A stretch of 64,000 bases of DNA from Chryseobacterium sp. G0186 (GCF_003815675.1 NZ_CP033918.1:62001-126000), one strand, 5' to 3'; positions 1 through 9,355 are shown, counted from the first letter of the stretch. The notes: a model not told the origin generated them from the letters alone. A program made the numbers and translations.

Positions 1-1
1 G

Positions 2-604
2 AAGTATGCCGGGACCATGTCTACAGTAGGAACGACATCTTTCTTCCCTTCCAAAAACCTGGGATGCTATGGTGATGGAGGTGCTATTTTTACCAATAAT
101 GATGAATTGGCACACCGTTTAAGAGGAATTGTAAACCACGGAATGTATGAAAGATATTACCATGATGAAGTAGGAGTGAATTCACGTTTAGACAGTATTC
201 AGGCAGCTGTTTTAAGAAAAAAACTTCCTCACCTTGACTCTTACAATGACGCGAGAAGAAAGGCCGCAGATTATTATGATGAAGCATTTGCAGGTCATTC
301 GGATATTTTAACTCCAAAAAGATCGGAGAACTCTACTCACGTATTCCACCAGTATACTTTAAGAATTCTGAACGGAAAACGTAATGAGCTTCAGAAATTC
401 CTTACAGAAAAGGAAATTCCGGCAATGATCTATTATCCGGTAGCTTTAAGAAAGCAAAAAGCATACTTCCAGGAAAGTAATGATGCCGATTTTGTGAATA
501 CAGACAAGCTTTTGGATCAGGTAGTTTCTTTGCCAATGCATACAGAATTAGACGAAGAGCAGCTGAAGTACATTACGGATGCAGTGCTTGAGTTTATGAA
601 GTAA
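2..604 (+). CDS. DegT/DnrJ/EryC1/StrS-family sugar aminotransferase, 5'-truncated by the window edge
   Basis: This is the C-terminal half of a PLP-dependent aminotransferase that makes amino-sugar nucleotides for surface polysaccharides. The reading frame is open to the left window edge, so the gene starts outside; the first internal ATG at 17 is not the real start. The segment around SFFPSKNLGCYGDGGA is the family's PLP-lysine region, with the Schiff-base lysine codon at 53-55. The following VNHGMYERYYHDEVGVNSR stretch matches the sugar-binding region (usual form G-N-R-D). The next gene overlaps the stop codon by one base, and galE lies just downstream, which supports a sugar-nucleotide role. 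The family is clear; the exact substrate is not readable. Confidence 0.9.
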   Translation, partial: KYAGTMSTVGTTSFFPSKNLGCYGDGGAIFTNNDELAHRLRGIVNHGMYERYYHDEVGVNSRLDSIQAAVLRKKLPHLDSYNDARRKAADYYDEAFAGHSDILTPKRSENSTHVFHQYTLRILNGKRNELQKFLTEKEIPAMIYYPVALRKQKAYFQESNDADFVNTDKLLDQVVSLPMHTELDEEQLKYITDAVLEFMK

Positions 605-1014
605 TGAAAAAAAAGATATTTAAATATAGACTCGTTTATTACTTAGCAGTAATGATAAGTTTATTACTTTTTATAATATCAGCATTTTCAACGATAAGAT
701 TATTTGATAATTTTAACATATTTAAAGCATTAATTATCAGTATTTCACTTGTGATTAATTCATTTGCATTTATTAATTTGATTGAAAAATATGAAAAAGC
801 TGTTTTGTTTCTAAACATTAGTTTATGCTTATCCATCATTGCTTTAGGATATCCATTATTGTTGGGTTCTTTAAGTGGATATAACGTTTTGGGACATTTC
901 AGCTTTAAATTTTTAGTTGTATTCATATTAACTTTGATCATTGTCAATGTATTTAAAGTGAAAGAAATTAAGGGAATTAATGAAATAGAAAACATAGGAA
1001 AACACGAAGATTAA
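604..1014 (+). CDS. Small multi-pass membrane protein, unknown function
   Basis: This 136-residue protein overlaps the upstream stop codon by one base (TAATG) and ends two bases before galE, so it is surely in the same transcript. It is very hydrophobic, with about four membrane segments (roughly residues 10-30, 40-60, 67-87 and 100-118), and ends in a charged Lys/Glu tail. Its codons are more A/T-rich than those of the neighbours, common for genes within variable polysaccharide loci. I do not recognise the family. Position suggests a helper in surface-glycan synthesis or export, but that is inference only. Confidence 0.7.
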   Translation: MKKKIFKYRLVYYLAVMISLLLFIISAFSTIRLFDNFNIFKALIISISLVINSFAFINLIEKYEKAVLFLNISLCLSIIALGYPLLLGSLSGYNVLGHFSFKFLVVFILTLIIVNVFKVKEIKGINEIENIGKHED

Positions 1015-1016
1015 AA

Positions 1017-2039
1017 ATGGCAATATTGGTTACAGGAGGACTTGGGTATATCGGTTCTCACACAGTAGTAGAACTTCTTAATAACGACTTTGATGTAGTT
1101 ATTGTAGATGACTTATCCAATTCAGAAAGGTTTATTTTAAAGAATATAGAGGAAATTACAGGTAAAAAGCCTATCTTTTATCCCTTTGATTTAAAAAGAA
1201 AAGAACTGCTTAATCAGGTTTTTGACGCCCACCAAATTGATGGTTGTATTAATTTTGCTGCTTCCAAGGCAGTGGGAGAGAGTCAGATAAAGCCTGTGGA
1301 TTATTATGAAAATAATTTGTTTTCACTTATTAATATTCTGCAGGAGTTTAAAGAAAGAGGAATTTCCAATTTTATTTTCAGTTCATCATGTACAGTGTAC
1401 GGACAGGCTGATGTAATGCCTATTGATGAAAATACTCCTTTAAAAATGCCGGAAAGTGTGTATGGCAAAACTAAGCAAATGGGAGAGGAAATCCTTGCTG
1501 ATTTTGCTAAGGCATATCACCGAAAAATTACATTATTAAGATATTTTAATCCGATCGGGGCACACCCATCTGCAAAACTTGGGGAATTACCAATAGGAGT
1601 TCCTAATAATTTGGTTCCTTATGTGACGCAAACTGCTGCTGGAATCCGCGAGAAGCTAAGCATTTGGGGAGATGATTATCCTACTGAGGATGGAACTGCC
1701 GTTCGTGATTATATTTATGTTGTAGACCTTGCAAAAGCCCATGTTCTAGCGTTAAAAAAACTTATTGACGACCAAGCTGAAGGAGCTGTTATTGATATCT
1801 ATAACCTGGGAACAGGGAAAGGATCTTCTGTTTTAGAAGTGGTAAAAGCCTTTGAGAGTGCAAATAATGTGGATGTACCTTACGAAGTCTGTACGAGAAG
1901 AGAGGGCGATATTACCATTGCTTATGCCAATCCCGGCAAAGCCGAAAACGAACTTGGCTGGAAGTCTGAAACTACCCTTGAAGAATCTTTGAGAACAACA
2001 TGGGAATGGCAAAAGTATCTGAATTCTAGAAACTCATAA
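1017..2039 (+). CDS. galE: UDP-glucose 4-epimerase
   Basis: Interconverts UDP-glucose and UDP-galactose in the cytoplasm, feeding surface-polysaccharide synthesis. It is an extended short-chain dehydrogenase of 340 residues, the usual size. The N-terminal NAD-binding motif TGGLGYIG is at residues 6-13. The catalytic Ser/Thr region is SSSCTVYG near 122-129, and the YxxxK motif is Y149 and K153 within SVYGKTK. The C-terminal block with RREGDITIAYANP is typical of GalE. It lies in tight series with the DegT and membrane-protein genes, and the methyltransferase follows after 11 bases. Specificity for UDP-GalNAc/GlcNAc cannot be excluded. Confidence 0.95.
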   Translation: MAILVTGGLGYIGSHTVVELLNNDFDVVIVDDLSNSERFILKNIEEITGKKPIFYPFDLKRKELLNQVFDAHQIDGCINFAASKAVGESQIKPVDYYENNLFSLINILQEFKERGISNFIFSSSCTVYGQADVMPIDENTPLKMPESVYGKTKQMGEEILADFAKAYHRKITLLRYFNPIGAHPSAKLGELPIGVPNNLVPYVTQTAAGIREKLSIWGDDYPTEDGTAVRDYIYVVDLAKAHVLALKKLIDDQAEGAVIDIYNLGTGKGSSVLEVVKAFESANNVDVPYEVCTRREGDITIAYANPGKAENELGWKSETTLEESLRTTWEWQKYLNSRNS

Positions 2040-2050
2040 AAATATTCATT

Positions 2051-2815
2051 ATGGCTTGGAATCCCGAAGTATATGATCAGTTTAAAGAAGAACGCTCAGC
2101 TCCTTTCTTTGATTTATTAAAACTTGTTGAATCAAGAACGGGAATATCCGTTATAGATCTAGGATGTGGAACAGGGGAGCTTACCTCTAAGCTTCTGGAC
2201 TATTTGGAGGATTCTAAGGTGGTAGGTATAGACTCATCTGAAGAAATGCTTGAGAAAGCAGCTCAGTTCAAAACAAACAGGCTGACCTTTGAAAAAAGAA
2301 GTATAGAAGAGCAACTTCATCTGGGAGATACCTATGATTTGATTATTTCCAATGCAGCTATCCAATGGTGTAGCAATCACAGGGAACTTTTCCCCAGAAT
2401 CATCAGTAAGATTAAAGAAGGAGGGCAATTGGCAGTGCAGATTCCATCCAACCATGAGTATGTAGTCCATCAGTTGCTTAGAAAAATTGCGGGAACAGAA
2501 CCTTACAAAACGGCTTATCATTCTTGGGAGAGAGAATATTCAGTTTTAAAGATAGAAGATTACGCAAAAATACTATTTGATCATAAAGGACGGGAAATTA
2601 CCGTTTATGAGAAAGTATTTCCTCATGTTCTTGAAAATGCCGAAGCAGTATTTACCTGGGCTTCAGGTACAGCGATGCTTCCGTATATTGAAAGACTTCC
2701 GGAGGATATGAAAGAACAATTTAAGAACGACTATAAAAAAGAATTACAAAACATCTTCCCTGAATCACCGGTCTTTTATCCATTTAAAAGAACGTTTATC
2801 TCAGCGAAGTTTTAA
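2051..2815 (+). CDS. Class I SAM-dependent methyltransferase, trans-aconitate 2-methyltransferase-like
   Basis: A 254-residue Rossmann-fold methyltransferase. The SAM-binding motif I is VIDLGCGTGELT near residues 34-45, followed by the acidic motif VVGIDSSEEML. The opening MAWNPEVYDQF and the overall length match the trans-aconitate methyltransferase (Tam) group, which esterifies trans-aconitate to limit aconitase inhibition. The assignment rests on general similarity of layout, so another small carboxylic acid or metabolite is possible. It sits between galE and a nucleotidyltransferase with short spacers, so it is probably co-transcribed with them. Confidence 0.8.
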   Translation: MAWNPEVYDQFKEERSAPFFDLLKLVESRTGISVIDLGCGTGELTSKLLDYLEDSKVVGIDSSEEMLEKAAQFKTNRLTFEKRSIEEQLHLGDTYDLIISNAAIQWCSNHRELFPRIISKIKEGGQLAVQIPSNHEYVVHQLLRKIAGTEPYKTAYHSWEREYSVLKIEDYAKILFDHKGREITVYEKVFPHVLENAEAVFTWASGTAMLPYIERLPEDMKEQFKNDYKKELQNIFPESPVFYPFKRTFISAKF

Positions 2816-2826
2816 TTTAAATTAAT

Positions 2827-3279
2827 ATGAAGACACAAAGAATAGGTATTACATTCTCCTCGTTTGATTTATTACATGCGGGACACATTAAAATGCTTGA
2901 AGAAGCTAAAACGGTATGTGACTATTTAATCGTTGGACTGCAAATTGATCCGTCTCATGATCGTCCAAACAAAAATAGACCAACTCAGACCATTGTTGAA
3001 AGATACATTCAACTTAAAGCTGTCAATGCTGTGGATGAGATCATTCCTTATTATACAGAGGAAGATCTGTTGGATATTCTAAAATCTTTTGTTATTGATG
3101 TAAGAATCATTGGTGATGATTATATGGACAGAGACTTTACAGGTAAACAATACTGTGAAGATAAAGGTATTGAGATCTTTTATAATAAAAGAGATCATAG
3201 GTTTTCCACCAGTGACTTAAGAAAAAGAATCTATGAAGCAGAAAAAGAAAAAGCTTCGAGAACTGAATCAGTAAAATAA
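2827..3279 (+). CDS. Cytidylyltransferase-like nucleotidyltransferase (glycerol-3-phosphate cytidylyltransferase type)
   Basis: A 150-residue protein with a single cytidylyltransferase fold. The nucleotide-binding HxGH signature appears as LLHAGHIKML near residues 15-24, and the second signature (usual form RTEGISTT) appears as RFSTSDLRKRI near 126-136. Enzymes of this family transfer CMP or AMP to a phosphorylated alcohol, for example TagD or GlmU-like partners in envelope synthesis. The last gene of the polysaccharide-type run, it is followed directly by a strong terminator. Substrate is not determinable; the context favours an activated glycerol or sugar-alcohol precursor. Confidence 0.82.
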   Translation: MKTQRIGITFSSFDLLHAGHIKMLEEAKTVCDYLIVGLQIDPSHDRPNKNRPTQTIVERYIQLKAVNAVDEIIPYYTEEDLLDILKSFVIDVRIIGDDYMDRDFTGKQYCEDKGIEIFYNKRDHRFSTSDLRKRIYEAEKEKASRTESVK

Positions 3280-3291
3280 AAGAATAAAAAA

Positions 3292-3320
3292 ATCCCGAAA
3301 AGTAATTTTCGGGATTTTTG
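3292..3320. terminator. Bidirectional intrinsic terminator
   Basis: A perfect 10-bp stem (ATCCCGAAAA / TTTTCGGGAT, 3292-3301 and 3306-3315) with a GTAA loop. It is flanked by an A-run on the left and a T-run on the right. It lies between two convergent genes and can serve both. Confidence 0.93.
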
Positions 3321-3325
3321 TTGTA

Positions 3326-5932
3326 TTACATTGGACCACCTTGTTGGTCGTCTCCTGTTTCATTGGAATTGATATCCTTTTTCTTCTTAGGCGGATCTAC
3401 TTTTTCACCCTGTTTGAATCTATAAGTTAGCGCAATAGAAAACTGTCTTGGCTGCCATTGCATATAGCTGCTACGGGTATAGTCACTGCTGTAGTTAAAC
3501 ACTTCCATGCTTCTTGTATTGAAGATATCCTGAATGTTGAACGAAATAGTACCATCTCCTTTCCAGATTGTTTTGGATGCTCCTAAGTTTAGCGCATACA
3601 TATCCTGTCTGTCTTGGCTGGCTGTTTTTTGTGCTCCTCTGTAGAAACCTTGTAGCTGTACACTTAAAGTCTTATCAAGCTTGAATGTTGTATTAAGACG
3701 CAGTCTCGTAGAGAATCCGCTTCCCGTAAAGTTTAATGATCTAACTTGAGTAAGCCCATCTACATCTTTTGTTTCGTAAGTTGCAATTCCGGTAGTCTTG
3801 TATCCGAATAAATCTACGCTACCCATGATTTTGAACCAGGCAAAAGGATCATACGTAAAGTTCAGATCCAGACCATATCGGTCATCATTACCTAGATTTT
3901 CAGGCTTTGTATAGAATACTTTTTCTCTTTCATCGGGCCTGTAGACTAGCATTTTCGTATCATCTGTTGCATGTCTGTAGTATAGGGTAGGATTGATGGT
4001 AAATTTCTTCCTGGTGATATTATATCCTACTTCATAGGAATCTACATAGGATGGATTCAGATCGATGTTTCCCTCAAAAATATTTTGGTTATTAGTGTAA
4101 TTGGGGAAAGGAACCATAAAGAATGACCTAGGTCTGTCTATCCTGCGGGAATAATTTACCAAGATCTGATTATTCTTAGAGATATCATAGCTTAAGAACA
4201 CACTTGGAAATAAGTTGTTGTAGTTTTTGGTTTTATTTAAAGGAGCCTTATCCGGGTTCTGGCTAATATAGTTGATCTTCACATTTGAAATCTCATCTCT
4301 TAACCCTAACTGGTAACCAAGGTTCCCGATCTTACTTTTAAATTGTAAATAGAATGCATTGAACATCTCCCTGTAATCCGTATTGTTGTTATAATTCGGA
4401 ATAAGAGGATTGTTAGAAGTACTGCTCACAAAATTGTCATAAGTATTATCGTTGATATCCAATCTGTATCCTGCCTCAATTTTGGAGTTTTCTCCTATAG
4501 GCAATTCATAATCTGCTTTTCCTATCACGGTTTTGCTTACAGAATGTCTTCTGGTAATATCTTCTACAGAAGGGACATAGTCAACACTTTCAAGAATATT
4601 AGCATTATTATTACTTCTGTTTCTTTGTAAACTTAAAGATAGGGCCAAATTTTGACCATTATCATCAAATTTATGATCTAAGCCAAAATCTCCCTGAAAT
4701 GCAAGGTTGTTATAAACACTTTTTGAATCTCTCAGCGTATAAGGATTAAGCAATTTCCAAGGTTCTGCTCCTCCGGTGTATTTATAAAAGGTATCGTAAG
4801 TATTTACAAGCTCATTTCCATCTCCCTCAAACGTTCTTACCAATCCTGTAGCATTGATGGATGTTTTATCAGAAATATCATATACAAAACCTGCGCTTAC
4901 GTTATAGTTTTTGCTATAGGTTTTATTAACTGAATTTTGATACTGATGAACCGGTACATTAGGTACTTTGGCAATCTCTGCAGGGGTCGTTGGAATCGGA
5001 TTTAGCGTTGGAAATTTAATATCATGGTACGTCGTTTCAGCATTATTTTTGGTTTTATTTTCAGTATAGCCACCGCCACCATTCACGAACCATGTCCAGT
5101 TGTTTTTTCTCCAGCTTAGATTGGCATTAAGGGCTGTTCTTGGGAAATAGCCCAGAGTTCCGACAACACTACCGTTAAAACCAATTTTTTTATTCTTTTT
5201 AAGGATAATATTCAAGATCCCGGAAGTTCCGCTTGCTTCAAATTTTGAAGAAGGGTTGGTAATCACCTCAATTCTTTCAATCTGGTCTGCCGGAATACTT
5301 TGTAAAGCATTGGCCCCATCATCAATTCCAAGAAGAGAAGATGGCTTTCCATTGATCAGGAATTTTACATTGGTGCTTCCTCTCATGGAAACCGTTCCGT
5401 CCGTATCCACAGAAACAGAAGGTACATTAGTCAAAACATCCTGAAGACTTCCTCCTTTGCTTACAATATCCTGTGAGGGATCATAGGTTCTTTTATCCAG
5501 TTCTACTTTGTAGGGTTTGGCTGCGGATGCTGTAATAACCACACCTTGTAGTTCTTTTGTCTTTCCGTCCAAAGTACTGGAAGCTTCGGCTTCTATGGAT
5601 AATGCTCCAATGTTACCGGCTCCGGTAATATTTTTATTGACTACATTTTTTTTGTAATCAATGGCTTCTACAGTGATGTCATAATCACCGGGAGTAAGCA
5701 GAAGTTGGTACTGTCCCTTTTCATCAGTAAGTACAGCGTCACTTAACGCTTTGTTGGCTTTATTGCTGAAAGTTACAGAAGCATAGGGTACCGGTTGGTT
5801 CTTTTTGTTGACAATGATCCCTGAAATGCCTGCCTTTTCCTGTGCGAAAGCCATTGCCGCCGCAGAAAGTACTAAAGTAAGTCCTAGTGTTTTTCTTGTG
5901 AAAATATTGACAATTTCTGTCTTATTCTTCAT
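3326..5932 (-). CDS. TonB-dependent outer-membrane receptor-like beta-barrel protein
   Basis: An 868-residue outer-membrane protein. A signal peptide ends near AMAFAQ, residues 26-31. It is followed by a carboxypeptidase-regulatory-like beta-sandwich (about 34-110, with the PVPYASV core), a plug domain (about 150-245, with the SLQDVLTNVPSVSVDTDG and INGKPSS features) and a large C-terminal barrel. This layout matches the Bacteroidota family annotated as outer membrane beta-barrel / TonB receptor. It probably imports or binds a bulky substrate that cannot be named from sequence. There is no SusD-like partner beside it, so it is not a classic glycan-uptake pair. A charged tail rich in Lys and Asn follows the last strand. 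Confidence 0.88.
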   Translation of the reverse strand: MKNKTEIVNIFTRKTLGLTLVLSAAAMAFAQEKAGISGIIVNKKNQPVPYASVTFSNKANKALSDAVLTDEKGQYQLLLTPGDYDITVEAIDYKKNVVNKNITGAGNIGALSIEAEASSTLDGKTKELQGVVITASAAKPYKVELDKRTYDPSQDIVSKGGSLQDVLTNVPSVSVDTDGTVSMRGSTNVKFLINGKPSSLLGIDDGANALQSIPADQIERIEVITNPSSKFEASGTSGILNIILKKNKKIGFNGSVVGTLGYFPRTALNANLSWRKNNWTWFVNGGGGYTENKTKNNAETTYHDIKFPTLNPIPTTPAEIAKVPNVPVHQYQNSVNKTYSKNYNVSAGFVYDISDKTSINATGLVRTFEGDGNELVNTYDTFYKYTGGAEPWKLLNPYTLRDSKSVYNNLAFQGDFGLDHKFDDNGQNLALSLSLQRNRSNNNANILESVDYVPSVEDITRRHSVSKTVIGKADYELPIGENSKIEAGYRLDINDNTYDNFVSSTSNNPLIPNYNNNTDYREMFNAFYLQFKSKIGNLGYQLGLRDEISNVKINYISQNPDKAPLNKTKNYNNLFPSVFLSYDISKNNQILVNYSRRIDRPRSFFMVPFPNYTNNQNIFEGNIDLNPSYVDSYEVGYNITRKKFTINPTLYYRHATDDTKMLVYRPDEREKVFYTKPENLGNDDRYGLDLNFTYDPFAWFKIMGSVDLFGYKTTGIATYETKDVDGLTQVRSLNFTGSGFSTRLRLNTTFKLDKTLSVQLQGFYRGAQKTASQDRQDMYALNLGASKTIWKGDGTISFNIQDIFNTRSMEVFNYSSDYTRSSYMQWQPRQFSIALTYRFKQGEKVDPPKKKKDINSNETGDDQQGGPM

Positions 5933-6064
5933 AGGTTATTTTTTTGTATAAAATCGTGAAAGGATAACCCTTAATATTTTAAAAGTCTGTATTGATTTGA
6001 TTTTTAAAATATTATGATTTATTTATTGTTTTCTAACTGTATAAATTTCAGGTGCCTGCTTAGC

Positions 6065-7090
6065 CTATTTTATATTTTTTGAATTAAGCCAGTTCTGATA
6101 GGCTTTTGCATTTACAGCATGCTCCTCAGCACTAGCAGTAAATTTGTGATAACCAAATCTTGCAGGATCAGCACACATAAATATATAATTATTGTTTTCT
6201 GCACTCAAAACAGCATCCACTGAATTCTTATCTACCACACAGATGGGGCCCGGAGGAATCCCTGCATTGGCATACGTATTATACGGAGACGGAGTAGACA
6301 GATGTTTATATAATACCCTTTTGATAGGTTCCTTAAAATTAGTCTGTTTATTGATTGCATAGATCACCGTAGGATCAGACTGAAGCTTCATGCCTTTTCT
6401 GTAACGGTTTAAATATAATCCTGCAATGGTCTTCATTTCATCTTTCTTTCCTCCGGATTCTTTATATACAATAGAGGCAAGAGCATAAACCTGCTCTCTT
6501 GTAAGTCCGGATTGCTGTTCTTTATTTTTTCTTTCACTGGTCCAGAAGTCATTATACTGATCTTCAAATTTTGCAAAAAATTCTCTTGGGCTTACTGTCC
6601 AGAAAAAATTGTAGGTGTCAATGAAGAAATATTTCTTCAGATCTTCAACACTTTTATATCCTTTTTCCTGAGCAACAACATCCAGGTCATTCACGAAGTG
6701 TAGTGAATCCAATTCTGTTTTTTTGCTAACCTTGCCAATCATCTGGTACATATCCCCAAAATCTCCGATTCTGAAAGAATTTGCTGTCTGGTTACCTGCC
6801 TTAATCATATTAACGAGGTCGGTATTTCCTTTTCCGCTTTCAACATGATAACGACCAGGCTTAAAATTTGCACTAAGACCTTTATCCTTGGCTACGGCCT
6901 CAAAGGATTCACGATCTTTAATATAGGGAGCAATGGAGTCTAAGATTTGCTTAAAGTCTGCCTTATGAGGGATCAAAACATAGCCGTCCTTTTCTACATT
7001 GTTTCCGAAATATTTATTATAAAATCTCAAACCAAAAAATCCTGCGACTACAAAAACCAGCAGAATGATAATGAGAATAGCTTTTTTCAT
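6065..7090 (-). CDS. mltG: Endolytic murein transglycosylase MltG (YceG-like)
   Basis: A 341-residue inner-membrane lytic transglycosylase thought to cleave nascent glycan strands and set peptidoglycan chain length. One N-terminal membrane anchor (residues 3-22) precedes a LysM-like region. In the catalytic YceG domain, ASIVYKESGG places the catalytic glutamate at E211, matching the E. coli ASIVEKE motif. The conserved SDPTVIYAI and PYNTY..GIPPGPI blocks follow. It lies 34 bases downstream of dapF on the same strand, so wall-precursor synthesis and wall processing are probably co-transcribed. Confidence 0.94.
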   Translation of the reverse strand: MKKAILIIILLVFVVAGFFGLRFYNKYFGNNVEKDGYVLIPHKADFKQILDSIAPYIKDRESFEAVAKDKGLSANFKPGRYHVESGKGNTDLVNMIKAGNQTANSFRIGDFGDMYQMIGKVSKKTELDSLHFVNDLDVVAQEKGYKSVEDLKKYFFIDTYNFFWTVSPREFFAKFEDQYNDFWTSERKNKEQQSGLTREQVYALASIVYKESGGKKDEMKTIAGLYLNRYRKGMKLQSDPTVIYAINKQTNFKEPIKRVLYKHLSTPSPYNTYANAGIPPGPICVVDKNSVDAVLSAENNNYIFMCADPARFGYHKFTASAEEHAVNAKAYQNWLNSKNIK

Positions 7091-7124
7091 TCTTAAATAA
7101 TGTTGATTAAAAGTTTTTTTGATT

Positions 7125-7892
7125 TTAAAGAATATCTACTTTGCCTTTAAAAACTTGCTTTGCAGGACCTTCCAGCCAAATGTTGCAGAAAGAATCACCG
7201 CTTTTTTCAGCATATACCTTAAGATTTCCTCCTAGGGTTTTAACTTTTACGGAAGTTAGATTGTCTTTTTGAAGAAAAGTTAAAGCAGAAGCTGTAACTC
7301 CGGTTCCACAGCTGTAAGTTTCATCCTCAACGCCTCGTTCATAGGTTCTTACAAAAATTTCATTATCGGAAATTTTTTCTACAAAGTTTACATTAATTCC
7401 TTTTTCTTTATAATTTTCTGAATTTCTGATCCCATATCCTTCCGTATACACATCATAATCTTTCAGATGGTCTACATATTTTACATAATGAGGAGATCCG
7501 GTATTAAGAACAGAGTCATTTCCATCATGTGAAATGGTATTTACATCAATCATCTTTAGTTTAATGATTCCATTGTGAATCTCTGCATCGTGTTCACCAT
7601 CGATGGCGATGAACTTACATTTATCTTCAAAAACATCAAGGAAAAAAGCAAACGCTACAAGACATCTTCCTCCGTTTCCGCACATCGTACTTTCGCCACC
7701 GTCAGAATTGTAGTAAACCATTTTGAAATCATAATGAGGATCGTTTTCCAAAAGGATAAGTCCATCGGCCCCAATTCCGAAACGTCTGTCACATAATTTT
7801 TCAATGATAGCTTTGTCTTTAGGAAACTGAAGATCACGGTTGTCTACCATTACAAAATCATTCCCGGTTCCCTGATATTTATAAAATTCCAT
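7125..7892 (-). CDS. dapF: Diaminopimelate epimerase
   Basis: Converts LL- to meso-diaminopimelate, the last step before lysine and the peptidoglycan cross-linking residue. The ATG at 7892 (MEFYKYQGTGND) is chosen because the frame upstream opens only with a TTG at 7919 and the preceding nine residues do not fit the family. From this start the protein is 255 residues. The two catalytic cysteines are C71 in MCGNGGRC and C195 in SCGTGVTA. The substrate-binding GTGNDF motif opens the protein. It is followed closely by mltG. Confidence 0.96.
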   Translation of the reverse strand: MEFYKYQGTGNDFVMVDNRDLQFPKDKAIIEKLCDRRFGIGADGLILLENDPHYDFKMVYYNSDGGESTMCGNGGRCLVAFAFFLDVFEDKCKFIAIDGEHDAEIHNGIIKLKMIDVNTISHDGNDSVLNTGSPHYVKYVDHLKDYDVYTEGYGIRNSENYKEKGINVNFVEKISDNEIFVRTYERGVEDETYSCGTGVTASALTFLQKDNLTSVKVKTLGGNLKVYAEKSGDSFCNIWLEGPAKQVFKGKVDIL

Positions 7893-7936
7893 ATTTTTTT
7901 GTCTAAATTGAAGAGGCAAAATTAGTATATTTAAAA

Positions 7937-7966
7937 TGAAAAACGAACAGTGTTAACTGTTCGTTT
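7937..7966 (-). terminator. Intrinsic terminator after the low-complexity lipoprotein gene
   Basis: An 11-bp perfect stem (arms 7941-7951 and 7956-7966, AAACGAACAGT / ACTGTTCGTTT) with a GTTA loop. Read on the minus strand it is followed by a T-rich tail. It separates the lipoprotein gene from dapF. Confidence 0.85.
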
Positions 7967-7983
7967 CCTTATTTATAATCGTT

Positions 7984-8679
7984 TTATCTAAAGCCTCCGC
8001 CGCTGTTCTGTCTGCTTGAGTTGCCGGAACTGCTGCTAGAGCCACTGCTTTGGTTGCTAGAGCTGTTTCTGAAGCCTCCGCTGTTTGAAGATTCTGAGCG
8101 GCTGCTGCTGTTATTGCTGCTGCTTTCAGTTCTAAATCCTCCACTTTGGCTTCTAAATCCACCATTGCTTTGAGTATTCTGGCTTCCCTGAGAGCTGCTG
8201 CTCTGGTTTCTGAATCCTCCGTTGCTTTGGTTTCCTTGATTGTTCTGGTTACCATTGTTTGAGTTTCTGAACCCGCTATTGCTATTTCTGCCGCTGTTAG
8301 AATTTCGGTTATTGTAACTTCCGTTATTATATGAACCTCCATTATTGTATCCTCCATCATTTCTGAAACCGTTATTCGGTCTTTGTGAAGTTATGGTAGA
8401 TCTTCTTTCTACATATACTTTTCTTCTGGAGTTATTGTAATTATCATAATAGTAAGGAATGCCGTTATCATAATAATAATTAATGTTGTTTCTATAATAA
8501 TAGCCATCATTTCCATAGTATCCTCCATTTCCATAATATCCCGAAGGAGCATAGTAATATCCATTGTTATAATATGGGTCACCATAACCATTGCTGCCAT
8601 ATCCGTCTGAATATGCTAAACAAGATGTTAAACTGGTGATAGCAAAAATACTGACTGCTATTTTAAATAAATTTTTCAT
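7984..8679 (-). CDS. Low-complexity lipoprotein with Tyr/Gly/Asn-rich region and repeated GFR motifs
   Basis: A 231-residue predicted lipoprotein: a signal peptide ends in the lipobox LTSC (cysteine near residue 20). Residues 22-85 are rich in Tyr, Gly and Asn. From about residue 100 to the end the sequence is mostly Gly, Ser, Asn and Arg, with seven GFR motifs at irregular spacing, the last being the C-terminus. No enzymatic domain is visible. Such composition suggests an extended, possibly surface-exposed or self-associating chain. The frame is trustworthy because it carries the signal peptide, ends just before a clean terminator, and the competing frame at 7953-8360 has none of this. Confidence 0.8.
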   Translation of the reverse strand: MKNLFKIAVSIFAITSLTSCLAYSDGYGSNGYGDPYYNNGYYYAPSGYYGNGGYYGNDGYYYRNNINYYYDNGIPYYYDNYNNSRRKVYVERRSTITSQRPNNGFRNDGGYNNGGSYNNGSYNNRNSNSGRNSNSGFRNSNNGNQNNQGNQSNGGFRNQSSSSQGSQNTQSNGGFRSQSGGFRTESSSNNSSSRSESSNSGGFRNSSSNQSSGSSSSSGNSSRQNSGGGFR

Positions 8680-8683
8680 GACT

Positions 8684-9355
8684 TTATTGTACTTTTTTTT
8701 CTTTAAAACTTTTTTTCCAATTAAGGTATCCTAAGATAGCCATTATAGTAAATACCAAATATTGAACCGAAGTGATTCCAAGACCCTTAAAAATCATCAT
8801 TGGCATGCAAATAAAATCTCCGATAATCCAGAAGATCCAGTTCTCAATGCGCTGTTTAGCCATAAACCACATTCCTACTAAAAATATTGAAGTGGTAAAA
8901 ATATCCAGCCAGTTGGCCCAATCCAAATGATACAATCCAAGATTGGTTCCCTCCATGGAAAACTGATTATCAATATAAGGCTTATAATAGTAAATAAGGG
9001 TAACAAATGCCAGACTAAAGATGAAAAGTATGCTTGCATAGAACCATTCTTTTCTGGTGGCCCAGCTAACATCTACATGAACATGATCTTCAGAGTTTTT
9101 TGCCCATAAGATCCAGCCATAAACACTCATCACCGAATAATATACATTGATGAGACAATCTCCCAGCAAACCAAAGTTGAACAGGATATAAACGTAGATC
9201 AGGGTAGAAATAATGCCGGTAGGGTATACCCAAATATTTTTTTTAATGGAAAAATATACGCTCAGAGTTCCGAAAATAGCACCTGATGCTTCGAGCATAA
9301 TCTGTAAAGAATCATAGCTTTCATAAGGCTTTACAAAAAGATCATATAAATTCAT
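8684..9355 (-). CDS. pnuC: Nicotinamide riboside/mononucleotide transporter PnuC
   Basis: A seven-helix inner-membrane carrier that takes up nicotinamide riboside for NAD synthesis. The family signatures are near the N-terminus (GAIFGTLSVYFSIKKNIWVYP) and in the YVYILFNFGLLGDCLINVYY and W..WI..D..C.PM regions. The ATG at 9355 (MNLYDLF) is preferred over the in-frame TTG at 9373, giving 223 residues. The lipoprotein gene starts 4 bases downstream of its stop, so the two probably share a transcript. No NadR-like kinase gene is next to it. Confidence 0.9.
   Translation of the reverse strand: MNLYDLFVKPYESYDSLQIMLEASGAIFGTLSVYFSIKKNIWVYPTGIISTLIYVYILFNFGLLGDCLINVYYSVMSVYGWILWAKNSEDHVHVDVSWATRKEWFYASILFIFSLAFVTLIYYYKPYIDNQFSMEGTNLGLYHLDWANWLDIFTTSIFLVGMWFMAKQRIENWIFWIIGDFICMPMMIFKGLGITSVQYLVFTIMAILGYLNWKKSFKEKKVQ

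Noticed and set aside
7953..8360. 135-codon frame overlapping the low-complexity lipoprotein
   Set aside because: Its Ala/Glu/Thr-rich translation is the frame-shifted image of Ser/Gly/Asn repeats. The other frame has a signal peptide and a lipobox.
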